Assembly (NCBI RefSeq): GCF_003336675.1 | Contig: NZ_QPII01000005.1 | Location: 10,776-74,775, forward strand | Source of the DNA: Billgrantia montanilacus | GTDB lineage: Bacteria; Pseudomonadota; Gammaproteobacteria; Pseudomonadales; Halomonadaceae | Reading direction: 5' to 3' | Length of the DNA stretch: 64,000 nt | Part shown: in pieces, positions 8,840 to 19,200 of the stretch | Layout: each line of letters starts with the position of its first letter | How positions within the stretch are numbered: position 1 is the first letter of the stretch | Made by a program: the position numbers and the translations under genes | The notes under the pieces: model-generated | What the model was told of the DNA's origin: nothing | Database searches by the model: none | What the model saw: only the letters and a program-made list of their open reading frames with translations

Positions 8840-9298
8840 TCAGAGATCCTTGGAGCGGTTGGTCTGGTGGACCAGACGCATCGCTTCATGCTGCTCCAGC
8901 TTCAGGAGCTCACCGATCAGCTCGCGCGTCTCGGGGATCTCGGCGCGTCCTTCGAGATAGCGATAGAAGCCGATGACCTGCTCATGGAGGTCGAAGATCT
9001 CCTGGGAGATCTCGTCGAAGCTCATCTCTGCATAGGGCGCGCTGCACGACAGGTGGGGCTTGATGGGCGCGTAGGCAATGTAATCGTAGAGCCAGGTATT
9101 CAATGCCTTGGGGTCAGCCTTCTTCTCGAAGCCGGCCACGACTTTTTCCAGCGCCGCCTCGTGATCCGCTAGATACTCCAACAGCCACTTGGCGCGCTCT
9201 TCCTCCTGCTGCGTTGAGCAGTGCTTCAGGCACCTGGCCAGATGCTCATGCAGGGCCCGAGTCCACTCGACCACATCACGAAAGGTTTCAACGTTCAT
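8840..9298 (-). CDS. Conserved all-helical protein of unknown function
   Basis: A 152-residue soluble protein with no signal peptide. It reads as amphipathic helices rich in Glu, His and Leu (ALHEHLARCLKHC, EYLADHEAALEKV, LLKLEQHEAMRLVHQ). This suggests a four-helix bundle; a ferritin-like or hemerythrin-like metal site is possible, but no full ligand set can be assigned by eye. The ATG at 9298 is taken instead of the GTG three codons upstream. It lies upstream of the ABC exporter on the same strand, about 110 bp away, probably with its own promoter. Confidence 0.7.
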   Translation of the reverse strand: MNVETFRDVVEWTRALHEHLARCLKHCSTQQEEERAKWLLEYLADHEAALEKVVAGFEKKADPKALNTWLYDYIAYAPIKPHLSCSAPYAEMSFDEISQEIFDLHEQVIGFYRYLEGRAEIPETRELIGELLKLEQHEAMRLVHQTNRSKDL

Positions 9299-9442
9299 GG
9301 CAATCACTCACTTTACTGGTGTGTATCAAGACATGAGACCAGGTATCGAGATCTCAGTTAGGACACCGGTGACCGTAGCACCAAACCGACAACGTTCGTG
9401 GGTATGCCCGTGCCGCGGCTCCGAGTAGAACGGATGTACGGC

Positions 9443-9871
9443 TTACAGGCGCAGGCGCTGGGTGAGCAGATAGATTGGAACGCCGGACTTGGACGGCCAA
9501 TGTCGCGGTGTGCCGGAGACGAATCTAGGGATGGGGGCAGGCGTCGGTTTGTTCGTGACCGTCAGGGCATCCTCGAACTCGATGTCCTGCTGATCGACAC
9601 GCAGGGCTCCCTTGGGCAGTACGAACTCGCCATGACCGTGCCGGCAAAGTGGCCCTTCTTCATGCCGCGCTTCAGCAGCGACCGTGGTGGAAGCGCCCTC
9701 AAGCACCATTACCACGTGGTGCCCGGGATCACCGGCCTCGGGATCCGGGGCCTCGGCATGGGCCAGCGCGAGCCCACTCAGCAGCAGCGCAAATAGCCCG
9801 ACCAGCAATAGCCTTGCCCACTTCACGGGAGCATACGGCGCTTGGCGGTTGAATAGGCTGCAAGGGTGCAT
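9443..9871 (-). CDS. Hypothetical exported protein
   Basis: A 142-residue protein. A hydrophobic segment (about residues 18-38, LLLVGLFALLLSGLALAHA) looks like a signal peptide or anchor. The mature part has an acidic/His stretch (HAEAPDPEAGDPGHH) and a Pro-rich C-terminus. No family is recognised. The start is uncertain; a later in-frame start nearer the hydrophobic segment would also fit. It sits beside other envelope and metal-response genes. Confidence 0.45.
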   Translation of the reverse strand: MHPCSLFNRQAPYAPVKWARLLLVGLFALLLSGLALAHAEAPDPEAGDPGHHVVMVLEGASTTVAAEARHEEGPLCRHGHGEFVLPKGALRVDQQDIEFEDALTVTNKPTPAPIPRFVSGTPRHWPSKSGVPIYLLTQRLRL

Positions 9872-10042
9872 GGCGCATCGTTGCCTGACGCTGAGTGATC
9901 CTACTCACCATAGCTCACTGGCATCGAATGTCGCTTGATCGACATCAAGAGATATTCGCCTCCCAACCTGAAGACAGGGCACAGGTTGCCGGGATGCGTA
10001 GAGCGTGGAAGACTGGCGGCTGTGCTGCTTGGGGGAGGTGTC

Positions 10043-10528
10043 ATGACAGGAATGCAAGCCGGTTACGGCCCACTGAAGCGGCTGCTGGCTAGCCCGGAAT
10101 TCAACGTGGCACTCTTTGCCTTTCTACTGAATTTCCCCTGGGAGTTCCTGCAGGTGCCGCTCTTCGTCGCGATGCCTGAGATGGCGCACTGGGACGCCGT
10201 TCTCTTCTGCACCCGGGCGACCCTGGGTGATGTGCTCATCGCCCTGATCGCTTTCTGGGTCGTGGCGGGGCTGCGCCGACATCGCTCCTGGCTGCTTCGC
10301 CCCGATACGCGCTCGATCCTTGGCTTCATAGCCATTGGCATCGTGATCACGGTCGGGCTGGAATGGCATGCAACGGAGCTCCAGCAGCGCTGGCAGTACG
10401 CTGAGCGGATGCCCACCCTGCCGCTGCTGGGGACTGGGCTGGCACCGCTGCTGCAGTGGCTTCTACTGCCGCCGCTGATCCTGTGGTTGGCACGTCGCCA
10501 GATGCTCGGGGAGTCGTGTCTACAATAA
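10043..10528 (+). CDS. Integral membrane protein of unknown function
   Basis: A 161-residue protein with four to five predicted membrane helices (about residues 17-35, 50-72, 88-105, 125-152) and an N-terminal region NFPWEFLQVPLF. The ATG at 10043 is preferred because GGGGGAGGTG lies just before it; an in-frame ATG at 9935 has no such site. No family function is recognised. Its last 182 bp overlap, on the opposite strand, the reading frame that follows the histidine kinase gene. Confidence 0.7.
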   Translation: MTGMQAGYGPLKRLLASPEFNVALFAFLLNFPWEFLQVPLFVAMPEMAHWDAVLFCTRATLGDVLIALIAFWVVAGLRRHRSWLLRPDTRSILGFIAIGIVITVGLEWHATELQQRWQYAERMPTLPLLGTGLAPLLQWLLLPPLILWLARRQMLGESCLQ

Positions 10529-10715
10529 ATTTGCGCACTCCACCGCGCTCTGCTCCCGGCTCTATTGGCAAATGGTCGTCGACCTGGAGAGTCGTCTCAT
10601 CCCCGGCCATGAAAGGCATGGCCATCAGTACGGCCAGTATCAGAAAGAAGGGGATGCCCAGGGCCAGAGCGACGAGCCAGGCAGAGCGATCGGGTTTGCT
10701 GGACTTGGGAAGCAT
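10347..10715 (-). CDS. Possible small membrane protein downstream of the sensor kinase
   Basis: An open frame of about 122 codons starting at 10715, 22 bp after the histidine kinase stop, with a strong AGGGAGGA site before its ATG. The first 60 residues look real: basic N-terminus, one membrane helix (WLVALALGIPFFLILAVLM), then a charged segment. The C-terminal half is Ala/Pro-rich and lies opposite the end of the plus-strand membrane gene, so it could be out-of-frame read-through beyond a true end lost by frameshift. It may be co-transcribed with the two-component system. Confidence 0.45.
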   Translation of the reverse strand: MLPKSSKPDRSAWLVALALGIPFFLILAVLMAMPFMAGDETTLQVDDHLPIEPGAERGGVRKFIVDTTPRASGDVPTTGSAAAVEATAAAVPAQSPAAAGWASAQRTASAAGAPLHAIPARP

Positions 10716-10737
10716 CGAGTCATTCCTCCCTTGGTCT

Positions 10738-12123
10738 TCAGGGCCTGCCAGTGAGCGGCAGGGAGAGGCAGAAGGTAGTGATGCCATCCTGTGAGGAGAC
10801 CGTGACCTGACCCCCATGCGCCTTGATGACTGATCGGGTGATGGCGAGCCCGAGCCCGGCCCCTTCGCCGTGGTGACTGCGGATGTTGTCGGCGCGGTGG
10901 AAGCGCTCGAATAATCGCGGAAGCTGATCGGTAGGTATGGTTTCGCCGGGATTGCTGACGCTCAGCTGCGCCCTATCCTGGGTCGAGTTGATCCTGATCT
11001 CGATGATGCCGCCGGTGGGTGTGTGGCGCACCGCGTTCGAGATCAGATTGGAAAGAGCGCGACGCAGCATCAACCGGTCGCCGGTTACCGTGGCGTTTCC
11101 GGTTAGCTGTAGATTGACGCCTTTTTCTTCGGCGAGAGCCTCGTAGAATTCCAGCAGCGCCTCTGCTTCTTGTTCAAGCACCACGGTCTCGAACGGGTTC
11201 GGTAGCAGACCGTGGTCGGTCTTTGCCAGGAACAGCATGTCGGCGATCATCCTCGCCAGTCGTTCGAACTCTTCCAGGTTGGAGTGCAGCACCTCACGGT
11301 AAGCCTCGGCGGAGCGCGGCCGCGACAGCGCGACCTGGGTTTCGGTCAGCAGGTTAGAGACGGGGGTGCGAAGCTCATGTGCGATATCTGCGGAGAAATC
11401 GCTGAGACGCTGAAAGTCGGCTTCCAGGCGGTCGAGCATGCCGTTGAAGGCGCTGACCAAGGCCAGCATCTCAGCCGGCGCATCTCGCTCGGAGAGTCGC
11501 TCGCCGAGATGATCGGCGGAGAGCCTGCCGGCGGTACGGGTGACACGCCGAAGTGGTGCAAGACCGTTACGTGCGGCTAGCCAGCCGAGCTGCGCTGCGA
11601 TCAGCGTCGCCATCGTTATTCCGGTCCAGAGATGGCGGCGGATGTCGCTGAGGAAGTGGGCATGGTGGCTGATATCAAGTCCAATCAGCACTTCCAAGAG
11701 AATTGGCTCGGCCAGTGGAAGCGTCTTCGCTGCCTCTCGGCCGATGAAGCTGCGTCCCTCATGCTGCCAGTGGGTCTGGGGAGCGGCCTCGTTTCCCTGC
11801 TTTGCTGCTACTAGTTGCTCGGGCCGATAGGCATAAAGCACCTCGCCCTCTTCGTCACGGATGGAAAGGGCCAGAGAGTCATGACTAACCAGTATGGTGT
11901 CGAGTTGCCGTAGCAGGGCGTCGAATGCCACGGATGAGTGTGCTTGACCCAGCAAGTTATCGATCATGGCCATCTTGGCACTCAGCTCCTGGCTATCGAT
12001 TTGGTCGAAGTGAGCGCCGATCAGACGCTCCATCAATAGGCCAAGTACCAGCAGCAGGCTAGCGGTCAGCATAGCGAATAATAGGGCCAGACGCGTGGTG
12101 AGGGAGAGTGGCTGCTGTCTCAT
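10738..12123 (-). CDS. cusS: Sensor histidine kinase of a CusS/CopS-type metal-response system
   Basis: A 461-residue inner-membrane kinase. It has two membrane helices (about residues 12-32 and 160-182) around a periplasmic sensor domain, a HAMP linker, a HisKA domain with [15 protein letters not shown] (phospho-accepting His), and a HATPase domain with [12 protein letters not shown] and [10 protein letters not shown]. The layout and sequence style match heavy-metal sensor kinases (CusS, CopS, CzcS). It overlaps the response regulator by ATGA. The adjacent CusR/CopR-type box and Cus efflux genes make copper or silver the probable signal; this is inferred from context. Confidence 0.92.
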   Translation of the reverse strand: MRQQPLSLTTRLALLFAMLTASLLLVLGLLMERLIGAHFDQIDSQELSAKMAMIDNLLGQAHSSVAFDALLRQLDTILVSHDSLALSIRDEEGEVLYAYRPEQLVAAKQGNEAAPQTHWQHEGRSFIGREAAKTLPLAEPILLEVLIGLDISHHAHFLSDIRRHLWTGITMATLIAAQLGWLAARNGLAPLRRVTRTAGRLSADHLGERLSERDAPAEMLALVSAFNGMLDRLEADFQRLSDFSADIAHELRTPVSNLLTETQVALSRPRSAEAYREVLHSNLEEFERLARMIADMLFLAKTDHGLLPNPFETVVLEQEAEALLEFYEALAEEKGVNLQLTGNATVTGDRLMLRRALSNLISNAVRHTPTGGIIEIRINSTQDRAQLSVSNPGETIPTDQLPRLFERFHRADNIRSHHGEGAGLGLAITRSVIKAHGGQVTVSSQDGITTFCLSLPLTGRP

Positions 12124-12800
12124 GTGTTGTCAGAGGCCTCCAGCACATAACCCATGCCGCGAACGGTACGTATCAGCTTGAGATGAAACGGGCCATCGAC
12201 CTTGGCTCGCAGCCGTCTGACGGCAACATCAATCACGTTGGTGTCGCTGTCGAAATTCATGTCCCAAACCTGAGAGGCGATCAGCGAACGGGGGAGTACC
12301 TCACCCTTCCGACGAATCAGAAGCTCGAGCAGGGCAAATTCCTTGGCGGTTAAATCGATGCGCTCACCGTCGCGGGTGACTCGGCGCTTCAGCAGGTCAA
12401 GCTCCAGGTCTGCGGCCCGGAATATTTCAGGCTCGCGGGTCTTGCCGCGCCTGAGTAATGATCGGATACGAGCCAGCAGTTCGGAAAAGGCAAACGGTTT
12501 TACCAGGTAGTCGTCTGCTCCTAGCTCAAGCCCCCTGACCCGGTCGTCAACTTCGTCCCGGGCCGTCAGAAACAGGACGGGGACGTCCTGCCCCGCGCGT
12601 CGCACCATCTGGAGAATGGTCCAGCCATCCATCCCCGGCAGCATCACGTCGAGAAGCAGAAGGTCATACTCCTCATTCTGTGCCAAGTGGAGACCATCCA
12701 ACCCATCGCGCACCAAATCGACGACAAAACCGGCCTCCCTAAGGCCCTGGGCAAGGTAGTCACCTGTTTTCGGCTCGTCTTCAACGATCAAAATTTTCAC
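12120..12800 (-). CDS. cusR: OmpR-family response regulator of the CusR/CopR type
   Basis: A 226-residue DNA-binding regulator. The receiver domain starts [10 protein letters not shown] with phospho-acceptor Asp51 ([13 protein letters not shown]) and a KPF motif. The C-terminal winged helix ends [11 protein letters not shown]. The GTG at 12800 gives the usual family N-terminus and has GGAGG upstream; an ATG at 12824 would lie partly on the promoter. A perfect inverted repeat almost identical to the E. coli CusR box sits 28 bp upstream, implying autoregulation and probable control of the divergent copper genes. Confidence 0.92.
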   Translation of the reverse strand: MKILIVEDEPKTGDYLAQGLREAGFVVDLVRDGLDGLHLAQNEEYDLLLLDVMLPGMDGWTILQMVRRAGQDVPVLFLTARDEVDDRVRGLELGADDYLVKPFAFSELLARIRSLLRRGKTREPEIFRAADLELDLLKRRVTRDGERIDLTAKEFALLELLIRRKGEVLPRSLIASQVWDMNFDSDTNVIDVAVRRLRAKVDGPFHLKLIRTVRGMGYVLEASDNT

Positions 12801-12827
12801 GACGCCTCCGTTTGCTGGCCGCAATAG

Positions 12828-12849
12828 AAAATGACAAACATGTCATTTT
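12828..12849. promoter_or_regulatory. CusR/CopR-type box
   Basis: AAAATGACA, AACA, then TGTCATTTT: a perfect 9-bp palindrome. The published CusR/CopR consensus is AAAATGACAA-NN-TTGTCATTTT; only one position differs. It lies between the response regulator and the divergent secreted-protein gene, and upstream of the efflux operon. Confidence 0.85.
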
Positions 12850-13014
12850 GGGGTCACTTTCCTGTCCGCTTCTATTGGTTACGATGAGCACATAAAGACG
12901 AAACGGGGGAGGAATAGACAAGAGATATTCTACCACTTTCCCACATGAGAACCATAGAAGTCTGACGAAGTGAACCGCAGCCCTAGTAAACTTTACATTT
13001 AGATGAGGTGTAAC

Positions 13015-13431
13015 ATGCTTAAGAAAATCGCTCTCGCCACTGCCGTTGTTAGCATGTTCTCTGTGCCGGCTTTTGCCAGTTTCGGCAGCGCAACAGAGAA
13101 CGGGAATTTCCTCCAGGAAGGCAGTACCACTAGCAAGATTATTAACAGTGGGCAGGCGCATACTTACTATCTGGATGTGGAGCAAGCCACAGCAGTGAAA
13201 ATCGGTAGCGACCATTTTCCTGGGACCAATCATCCCTTGCAGCGTATGAGCGCTCAGCTGGTGGATGCGCAAGGAAACATCGTCACTGAAGCGAAATCAT
13301 CTGCAGGAAATTTCGAAATCCAAGAAACTCTTCAGCCTGGCCAGTATCGATTGATGGTATCAGGAAGTTCGGCGCCCGGTGGAGATAGTTGGGATGTCCA
13401 TCGCTACAGCTTGCACGTTAATTTTCAGTAA
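13015..13431 (+). CDS. Small secreted protein with PPC-like beta domain
   Basis: A 138-residue protein. A clear signal peptide (residues 1-21, cleaved near AFAS) precedes a beta-rich domain with the order GQAHTYYLDVEQ, SAQLVDAQGN, LQPGQYRLMVSG, YSLHVNF. This resembles bacterial pre-peptidase C-terminal (PPC) type domains. The ATG at 13015 follows GAGGTG. Transcribed divergently from the CusR-type regulator across its box, and followed by a terminator, it is probably metal-induced. Its function is not recognised; a periplasmic metal-binding or protective role is speculation. Confidence 0.7.
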   Translation: MLKKIALATAVVSMFSVPAFASFGSATENGNFLQEGSTTSKIINSGQAHTYYLDVEQATAVKIGSDHFPGTNHPLQRMSAQLVDAQGNIVTEAKSSAGNFEIQETLQPGQYRLMVSGSSAPGGDSWDVHRYSLHVNFQ

Positions 13432-13464
13432 TCAGTTTTCCAATTAATTGTTATCTGGGAGGGT

Positions 13465-13490
13465 TGGCCGGCGCAAGTCGGCCAGTTTTA
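13465..13490 (+). terminator. Terminator after the small secreted protein gene
   Basis: A TGGCCG/CGGCCA stem around an 8-nt loop is followed by GTTTTA, 33 bp after the stop. It separates this gene from the efflux operon, which may therefore depend on read-through or its own promoter. Confidence 0.7.
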
Positions 13491-13577
13491 TTCAGGCCTG
13501 CCTGAAGCATGTGCCACATTTCATGGCAAATAATGATGATTAAAGTAAACAATCTTCTAGAGGCAGGGGGTGGCTGT

Positions 13578-14822
13578 ATGGGCTATAAAACAGTGTGTAT
13601 GCGGGCAGCCCTGATGTTGAGCCTCGCATCGTTCGTTCCCTCTCTGGTGCTGGCAATGCCATCGCTCTCGCTCAGCGAGGCCGAGCGGATTGCCCGTATC
13701 GACGATCCTGCCACACAGCGTTTTCAGGAGCTGGCTGAGGCACGCCGGGAGGCTGCCATTTCGGCAAGTCAGCTCCCCGACCCCATGCTGATTGTCGAAG
13801 TCATGGATGTTGCCCGCGATGGCTTTACGGTCGAAGACGACAGCATGACTCAGTTACGGCTTGGCATCCGTCAGACTTTCCCCAGAGGCGATAGTCGCCG
13901 CTTTGCAAGCGAGCGGGAATCGGCCATGGCACAGGCGGAAGAGGCGCGTAGCAGTAATGCTGAGCGCGCTGCCATGCGCGCCGTTCGCCGCGCTTATTTA
14001 TCTCTTCATAACCAGCGCGCCGTACTTGAGGTGCTTAAGCAAAGCCAGCCATTGTTCGAGGATCTGCGTGAAATCACCGAGCGTGAATTCGCTTCCGGTT
14101 TCGCCGACCAGCAGGATCTCTTGCGTGCCGAGCTTGAACTTGACCGACTGCATGATCGCTTGCTGAACACGCAGGCTCAGGAATCAGCGGCGTTGGCTCA
14201 GCTTTCTCGGTGGGTCGGCCTGGACGCCGTGGCAAGACCCCTGCCGTCGGACTTTCCGGAGCTTGCCGAACCGACGGGCACGTTACTAGCCCACCCCTTG
14301 TTGGCGGCGGAGCAGGCAATTGTCGATGCTGGAGCCCATGGTATCGAGCTGTCGCGGCAGGGCTATAAGCCGCAATGGTCAGTCGAGCTCACCTATGGCA
14401 CACCGACGGAAAGAGGCATGGGCATGCCTGACCGCATGTCGGCCATGGTCATGGTCGATCTACCTCTTTTCACTCGCCAGCGCCAGGACCGTGACCTGTC
14501 TGCCAGCGTACACCAGCGCGAGGCGGCTCAATACGCGTGGCATGAGCAGGTACGGGAGATGCAGCGTCAACTCGATGAAACGCAGGCCAGGTGGCGACAG
14601 CTGAGCGAGCGTGAACGCGGTTTCGTGGAGCGACTCATCCCCCAGGCCAAGGCGAATGCCGAGGCGGCCGAGCATGGCTACAGAAATCGGACAGTTGATT
14701 TTACTGCCTACGTACGCGCTCGACTCATTGAGTTGGACACGCAGATCGATGCGATAGGCATCGCCACGGAACGACGTCTTGAGCAGGTGGATCTGCTCTA
14801 TCTGTTGGGAGAGGACGCATGA
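13578..14822 (+). CDS. TolC-type outer-membrane channel of the Cus efflux system (CusC/CzcC-like)
   Basis: A 414-residue outer-membrane efflux protein with a signal peptide (about residues 1-26) and two OEP repeats forming long coiled-coil helices (for example RREAAISASQLPDPM and LIPQAKANAEAAEHGYR). It is shorter than E. coli CusC and lacks an obvious lipobox, as in many heavy-metal CzcC-like proteins. The start at 13578 has GGCAGGGGG upstream; an ATG at 13509 would add 23 residues before the signal peptide. Its stop overlaps the adaptor start (ATGA), showing one operon with the adaptor and pump. Confidence 0.88.
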   Translation: MGYKTVCMRAALMLSLASFVPSLVLAMPSLSLSEAERIARIDDPATQRFQELAEARREAAISASQLPDPMLIVEVMDVARDGFTVEDDSMTQLRLGIRQTFPRGDSRRFASERESAMAQAEEARSSNAERAAMRAVRRAYLSLHNQRAVLEVLKQSQPLFEDLREITEREFASGFADQQDLLRAELELDRLHDRLLNTQAQESAALAQLSRWVGLDAVARPLPSDFPELAEPTGTLLAHPLLAAEQAIVDAGAHGIELSRQGYKPQWSVELTYGTPTERGMGMPDRMSAMVMVDLPLFTRQRQDRDLSASVHQREAAQYAWHEQVREMQRQLDETQARWRQLSERERGFVERLIPQAKANAEAAEHGYRNRTVDFTAYVRARLIELDTQIDAIGIATERRLEQVDLLYLLGEDA

Positions 14823-16282
14823 GAGTGCTGGGAGTAATTGCCATTCTGGGGGTGGGGGCCGCATTGGGTGGCGCTGCCATGAATTACTGGCCGGATTCAC
14901 ATGCTCACGTTGCTCAGGCAGATGAACCGGCGAGTGGCGAGCGTGACATTCTTTACTACCGGCATCCTCACAACCCCTCCGTCACGTCTCCCGAGCCACG
15001 CAAAGATGAGATGGGCATGGATTTCATCCCGATCTATGCGGGCGGTGGTGATGCTGCGGCACCCGGCACGGTGAGCATCAGCCCGGTGGTGCAGCAGAAC
15101 ATGAACGTGCGCATCGGCTCGGTTGTTCGCGGCGATCTGGCTCGCCTGGTCGAAACGGTGGGTTTCGTCGATTACGACGAGTCGAGTCTGTCACATGTCC
15201 ATCTACGCACCGAAGGATGGATCGAAGACCTCACGGTTCGAACCACCGGTGAGCGGGTCGAGGAGGGGCAGCTGCTGTTTCGCCTCTACTCACCCGAACT
15301 CGTCAATGCGCAGGAAGAGCTGCTGCATATCGTACGCCGTGGCGGCGGTGCTGCGCCGGCACGTGAGCGTCTGAGGGCGCTGGGTGTCAGTGCGGCCGAG
15401 ATCGCCGAGGTCGAGAGAGCCGGCGAGCCGCGCCGGCTGGTGTCGGTACGGGCACGGCAGGGCGGTGTCGTGGAGTCGCTGAATGTCCGTGAAGGCATGT
15501 ATGTCACGCCGGGCACCGAGGTCATGACCATTGCCGATCTGTCGCGGGTATGGGTGATGGCCGATCTGTTCGAGCATCAGGTCGATGCCGTGACACGAGA
15601 CGATGCCGCTCACGTGAAATTGCCTTTCCGGCCCGGCGAACGTCTGGAGGGCAAGGTCGATTACATCTACCCGAGCTTGAACAGCCCGACCCGTACCGTG
15701 CGAGTGCGATTGGCCTTCGACAATCCCGGGGAACGGTTGAAGCCAGGCATGTATGCGGACGTTCATCTGGCGCCGCGTCCTTTGCAAAGTGTGCTGCATC
15801 TCCCTGCCGAGGCGGTGATCCGCACCGGTAGACAGGATCGCGTGATCCTGGCGCTGGGAGAGGGGCGTTTCCAGGCTCGCGAAGTGCAGGTGGGTAGCCG
15901 TGCCAATGGTGACCTGGAAATCATCGATGGTCTCCAGGAAGGGGAGCGAGTCGTCCTCTCCGGTCACTTCCTGCTCGATTCCGAAGCGTCAGCCAGTGCC
16001 GAGCTTGGCCGCATGCTCGAGGCCGTGGAAGAGGAAGTGGGCGATGAGGTCTGGGCGGATGGTCGCCTTCTCTCTATCGACATGGAGGCACGGATGGTGA
16101 ATGTCGATCATGAGCCAATACCGGTGTTGGGTTGGCCCGCCATGGTCATGGACTTCGCCGTGGCTGACGACCTTGAACTGGATGGCTTGCGTGAAGACAT
16201 GCCGATGCGCTTCCGCATGCACGAGCGTGAAGAGTTCGTGTACGAAATCACCGCTATCGAGCCGGCGGCTCACGACCACTGA
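14819..16282 (+). CDS. cusB: CusB-type RND adaptor with fused C-terminal CusF domain
   Basis: A 487-residue periplasmic adaptor. It begins with a membrane anchor or signal (residues 1-22), then a heavy-metal-binding motif region (HPHNPSVTSPEPRKDEMGMD, about 45-70). The lipoyl, beta-barrel and hairpin domains of CusB follow (about 85-400). The last 77 residues form a CusF-like domain with metal ligands spaced exactly as in CusF: His431, Trp439, Met442 and Met444 (LGWPAMVMDF). CusF delivers Cu(I)/Ag(I) to CusB, so the fusion tethers the metallochaperone to the adaptor. It overlaps the channel gene by 4 nt and precedes the pump by 11 bp. Confidence 0.93.
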   Translation: MRVLGVIAILGVGAALGGAAMNYWPDSHAHVAQADEPASGERDILYYRHPHNPSVTSPEPRKDEMGMDFIPIYAGGGDAAAPGTVSISPVVQQNMNVRIGSVVRGDLARLVETVGFVDYDESSLSHVHLRTEGWIEDLTVRTTGERVEEGQLLFRLYSPELVNAQEELLHIVRRGGGAAPARERLRALGVSAAEIAEVERAGEPRRLVSVRARQGGVVESLNVREGMYVTPGTEVMTIADLSRVWVMADLFEHQVDAVTRDDAAHVKLPFRPGERLEGKVDYIYPSLNSPTRTVRVRLAFDNPGERLKPGMYADVHLAPRPLQSVLHLPAEAVIRTGRQDRVILALGEGRFQAREVQVGSRANGDLEIIDGLQEGERVVLSGHFLLDSEASASAELGRMLEAVEEEVGDEVWADGRLLSIDMEARMVNVDHEPIPVLGWPAMVMDFAVADDLELDGLREDMPMRFRMHEREEFVYEITAIEPAAHDH

Positions 16283-16293
16283 GGAGAGGTTGC

Positions 16294-19200
16294 ATGATCG
16301 AAAGGATCATTTCGTGGTCGTTGCACAATCGCCTGTTGGTGCTCTTGGTGACCGCCATCTTCGTCGTCTGGGGGCTTTTCACAGGCCGACAGATGCCTCT
16401 GGACGCCATACCCGACCTCTCCGACGTGCAAGTGATCGTCCATACCAGTTTTCCCGGCCAGGCGCCTCAGGTCGTCGAAGACCAGGTCACCTACCCCTTG
16501 TCGACGGCCATGCTGGCTGTGCCCCGGGCGAGGGACGTGCGGGGTTTCTCCATGTTCGGGGATTCCTACGTCTACGTGCTGTTCGAGGATGGGACCGATC
16601 CCTACTGGGCCCGTTCACGGGTGCTGGAATACCTGAGCCAGGTGGCGCCGCGCATGCCGGAAGGTGCCCAACCTGCCCTGGGGCCCGATGCCACGGGGGT
16701 GGGCTGGGTCTACCAGTATGCGCTGGTAGACCGCAGCGGGGAGCTCGACCTGGCGGACCTGCGCTCGCTGCAGGACTGGTTCCTCAAGTATGAGCTGCAG
16801 TCGGTGACAGGTGTCTCCGAGGTCGCCACCGTGGGCGGCATGGTCAAGCAGTACCAGGTGGTGCTTGACCCGAACCGTGCGCGTGCCTATGGCTTGACCC
16901 TGTCGGGCATTCGCACGGCCATTTCCGAGGCAAACCGCGAGGCAGGTGGTTCGGTGATCGAAATGAGCGAAGCGGAATATATGGTTCGCTCGCGAGGCTA
17001 TCTCACCGGCATCGAAGACCTGCGACTGGTGCCCGTTGGCCTGGGTGACGATGGCACGCCTGTCCTGCTCGAGGACGTGGCGGAAATTCGCATCGGGCCT
17101 GCGGCTCGGCGTGGGATCGCAGAGCTGGATGGTGAGGGTGAGACCGTGGGTGCCCTGGTGGTTATGCGTCATGGCGAAAACGCCCTTGCCACCATCGACC
17201 GCGTCAAGGCACGCCTCGATGAGCTGCGTCCGAGCCTGCCGGATGGCGTCGAGATCGTGGAAACCTACGACCGTTCGGTGCTGATTCAGGAGTCGGTGGA
17301 TAACCTGACCGGCAAGCTGCTGCAGGAATTCCTTATCATCGCGCTGGTTTGCGTCGTCTTCCTGCTTCACTTCCGCTCGGCGCTGGTGGCCATCATTGCG
17401 CTACCGATCGGCATCCTGGCGGCATTGATGATCATGCAGGCCAAGGGCATCAACGCCAACATCATGTCGCTGGGCGGCATCGCCGTGACGATAGGTGCCA
17501 TGGTGGATGCCGCCATCGTCATGGTGGAGAACCTGCACAAGCGGCTGGAAAAGGCGCCGCCGGGGGAGGATCGTTGGCATACCGTGGCCGAGGCCGCCAA
17601 GGAAACCGGGCGGCCGATCTTCTTCGCTCTGCTCATTATCGTGGCCAGCTTCCTGCCCCTGTTTACCCTGCAGGGCCAGGAAGGGCGCATGTTTTCACCG
17701 CTCGCCTTTACCGGCACCTACGCCATGGCGGCAGCAGCAGGTCTGGGCATCACCCTGGTGCCGGTACTGATGGGCTATCTGGTGCGTGGCCGGATACGGC
17801 CGGAATCTGCGCATCCGCTCAGCCGCATGCTGATTGCCATCTATCGGCCGGGACTGAGCGCCTTGCTGCGCTATCCCTGGATCACCATTGCAGCTGCCGT
17901 GCTGCTGGCTGCCAGCGTGGCCTATCCGGCGAGCAAACTGGGCAGCGAATTCATGCCCCAGCTGGACGAAGGCGACCTCATGTACATGCCGTCGCTGGAG
18001 CCGGGTGTCTCCATTGGCAAGGTGCGTGAATTCATGCAGCAGACCAATCGCCTGATCATGTCCGTGCCGGAAGTGGAACGTGTCTTTGGCAAGGCGGGAC
18101 GCGCCGATACTGCCACCGACCCGGCACCCATCGGCATGCTGGAGACCGTCATTCGCTTCAAGCCCCGTGATCAGTGGCGCGAAGGCATGACCAAGACCGA
18201 TATCATCCGCGAGCTCGATGAGGCGGTCAGCTTTCCTGGCGTGGCCAACGTCTGGGTGCCACCGATCAAGACACGTATCGACATGCTGTCAACGGGTATT
18301 CGTTCGCCAGTTGGCATCAAGGTGGCCGGCTCCGACCTGGGGGAAATCGAGCGCATCGGGCGTGAGATCGAGCGAGTCCTGCAGGATGTCCCGGGCACGG
18401 CGTCAGCCTATGCCGACCGCACAGCCGCCGGTCGCTATGTTGAAGTGGATATCGACCGGCGTGCCGCGGCGCGGCATGGCGTCAACGTCAGCGATTTGCA
18501 GGCCGTGATTCAGACGGCTGTGGGGGGGATGAATGTCAGCGAGACGGTAGAAGGCCTGGAGCGCTATCCGATCAATCTGCGTTACCCCCAGGACTGGCGA
18601 GACTCTCTTGAGCGGCTGCGGGATCTGCCGGTGATCACTGCCGCCGGCGCCTATCTCCCCTTGCAGGCACTGGCGCAGGTGAATATTACCGATGGTCCAG
18701 CGATGATTCGTACGGAGAATGCGCGCCTCAACGGCTGGGTGGTGGTCGATATCCGCGGCCGGGATATCGGTTCCTACGTGGCCGAAGCGCGTGAGCGAGT
18801 CATGGAAGAGGTTGCGTTGCCCGCCGGCTATTCCGTCACCTGGTCGGGTCAGTACGAATACATGGAGCGGGCAAAGGAGCGGCTGCAGTGGGTCGTGCCG
18901 GTGACTATCGTTCTTATCTTCCTGCTGCTCTATCTGTGCTTCCGAAACGGTCCTGAGACGCTGATGTTGATGGGCTCACTGCCGTTCGCCGCGGTTGGTG
19001 GCGTCTGGCTGCTTCACTGGCTGGCCTATGACGTCTCGGTAGCAGTGGCGGCAGGGTTCATCCTGCTGATTGGCCTGGCGGCCGAGTTCGCCGTGGTCAT
19101 GCTGATGTATGTCAAAGGCGCGGTGGAGCAGCGCCAGCCACGCACCCAGGGCGAGCTGCGTGAGGCAATCATCGAAGGTGCCGTGATGCGCGTGCGGCCC

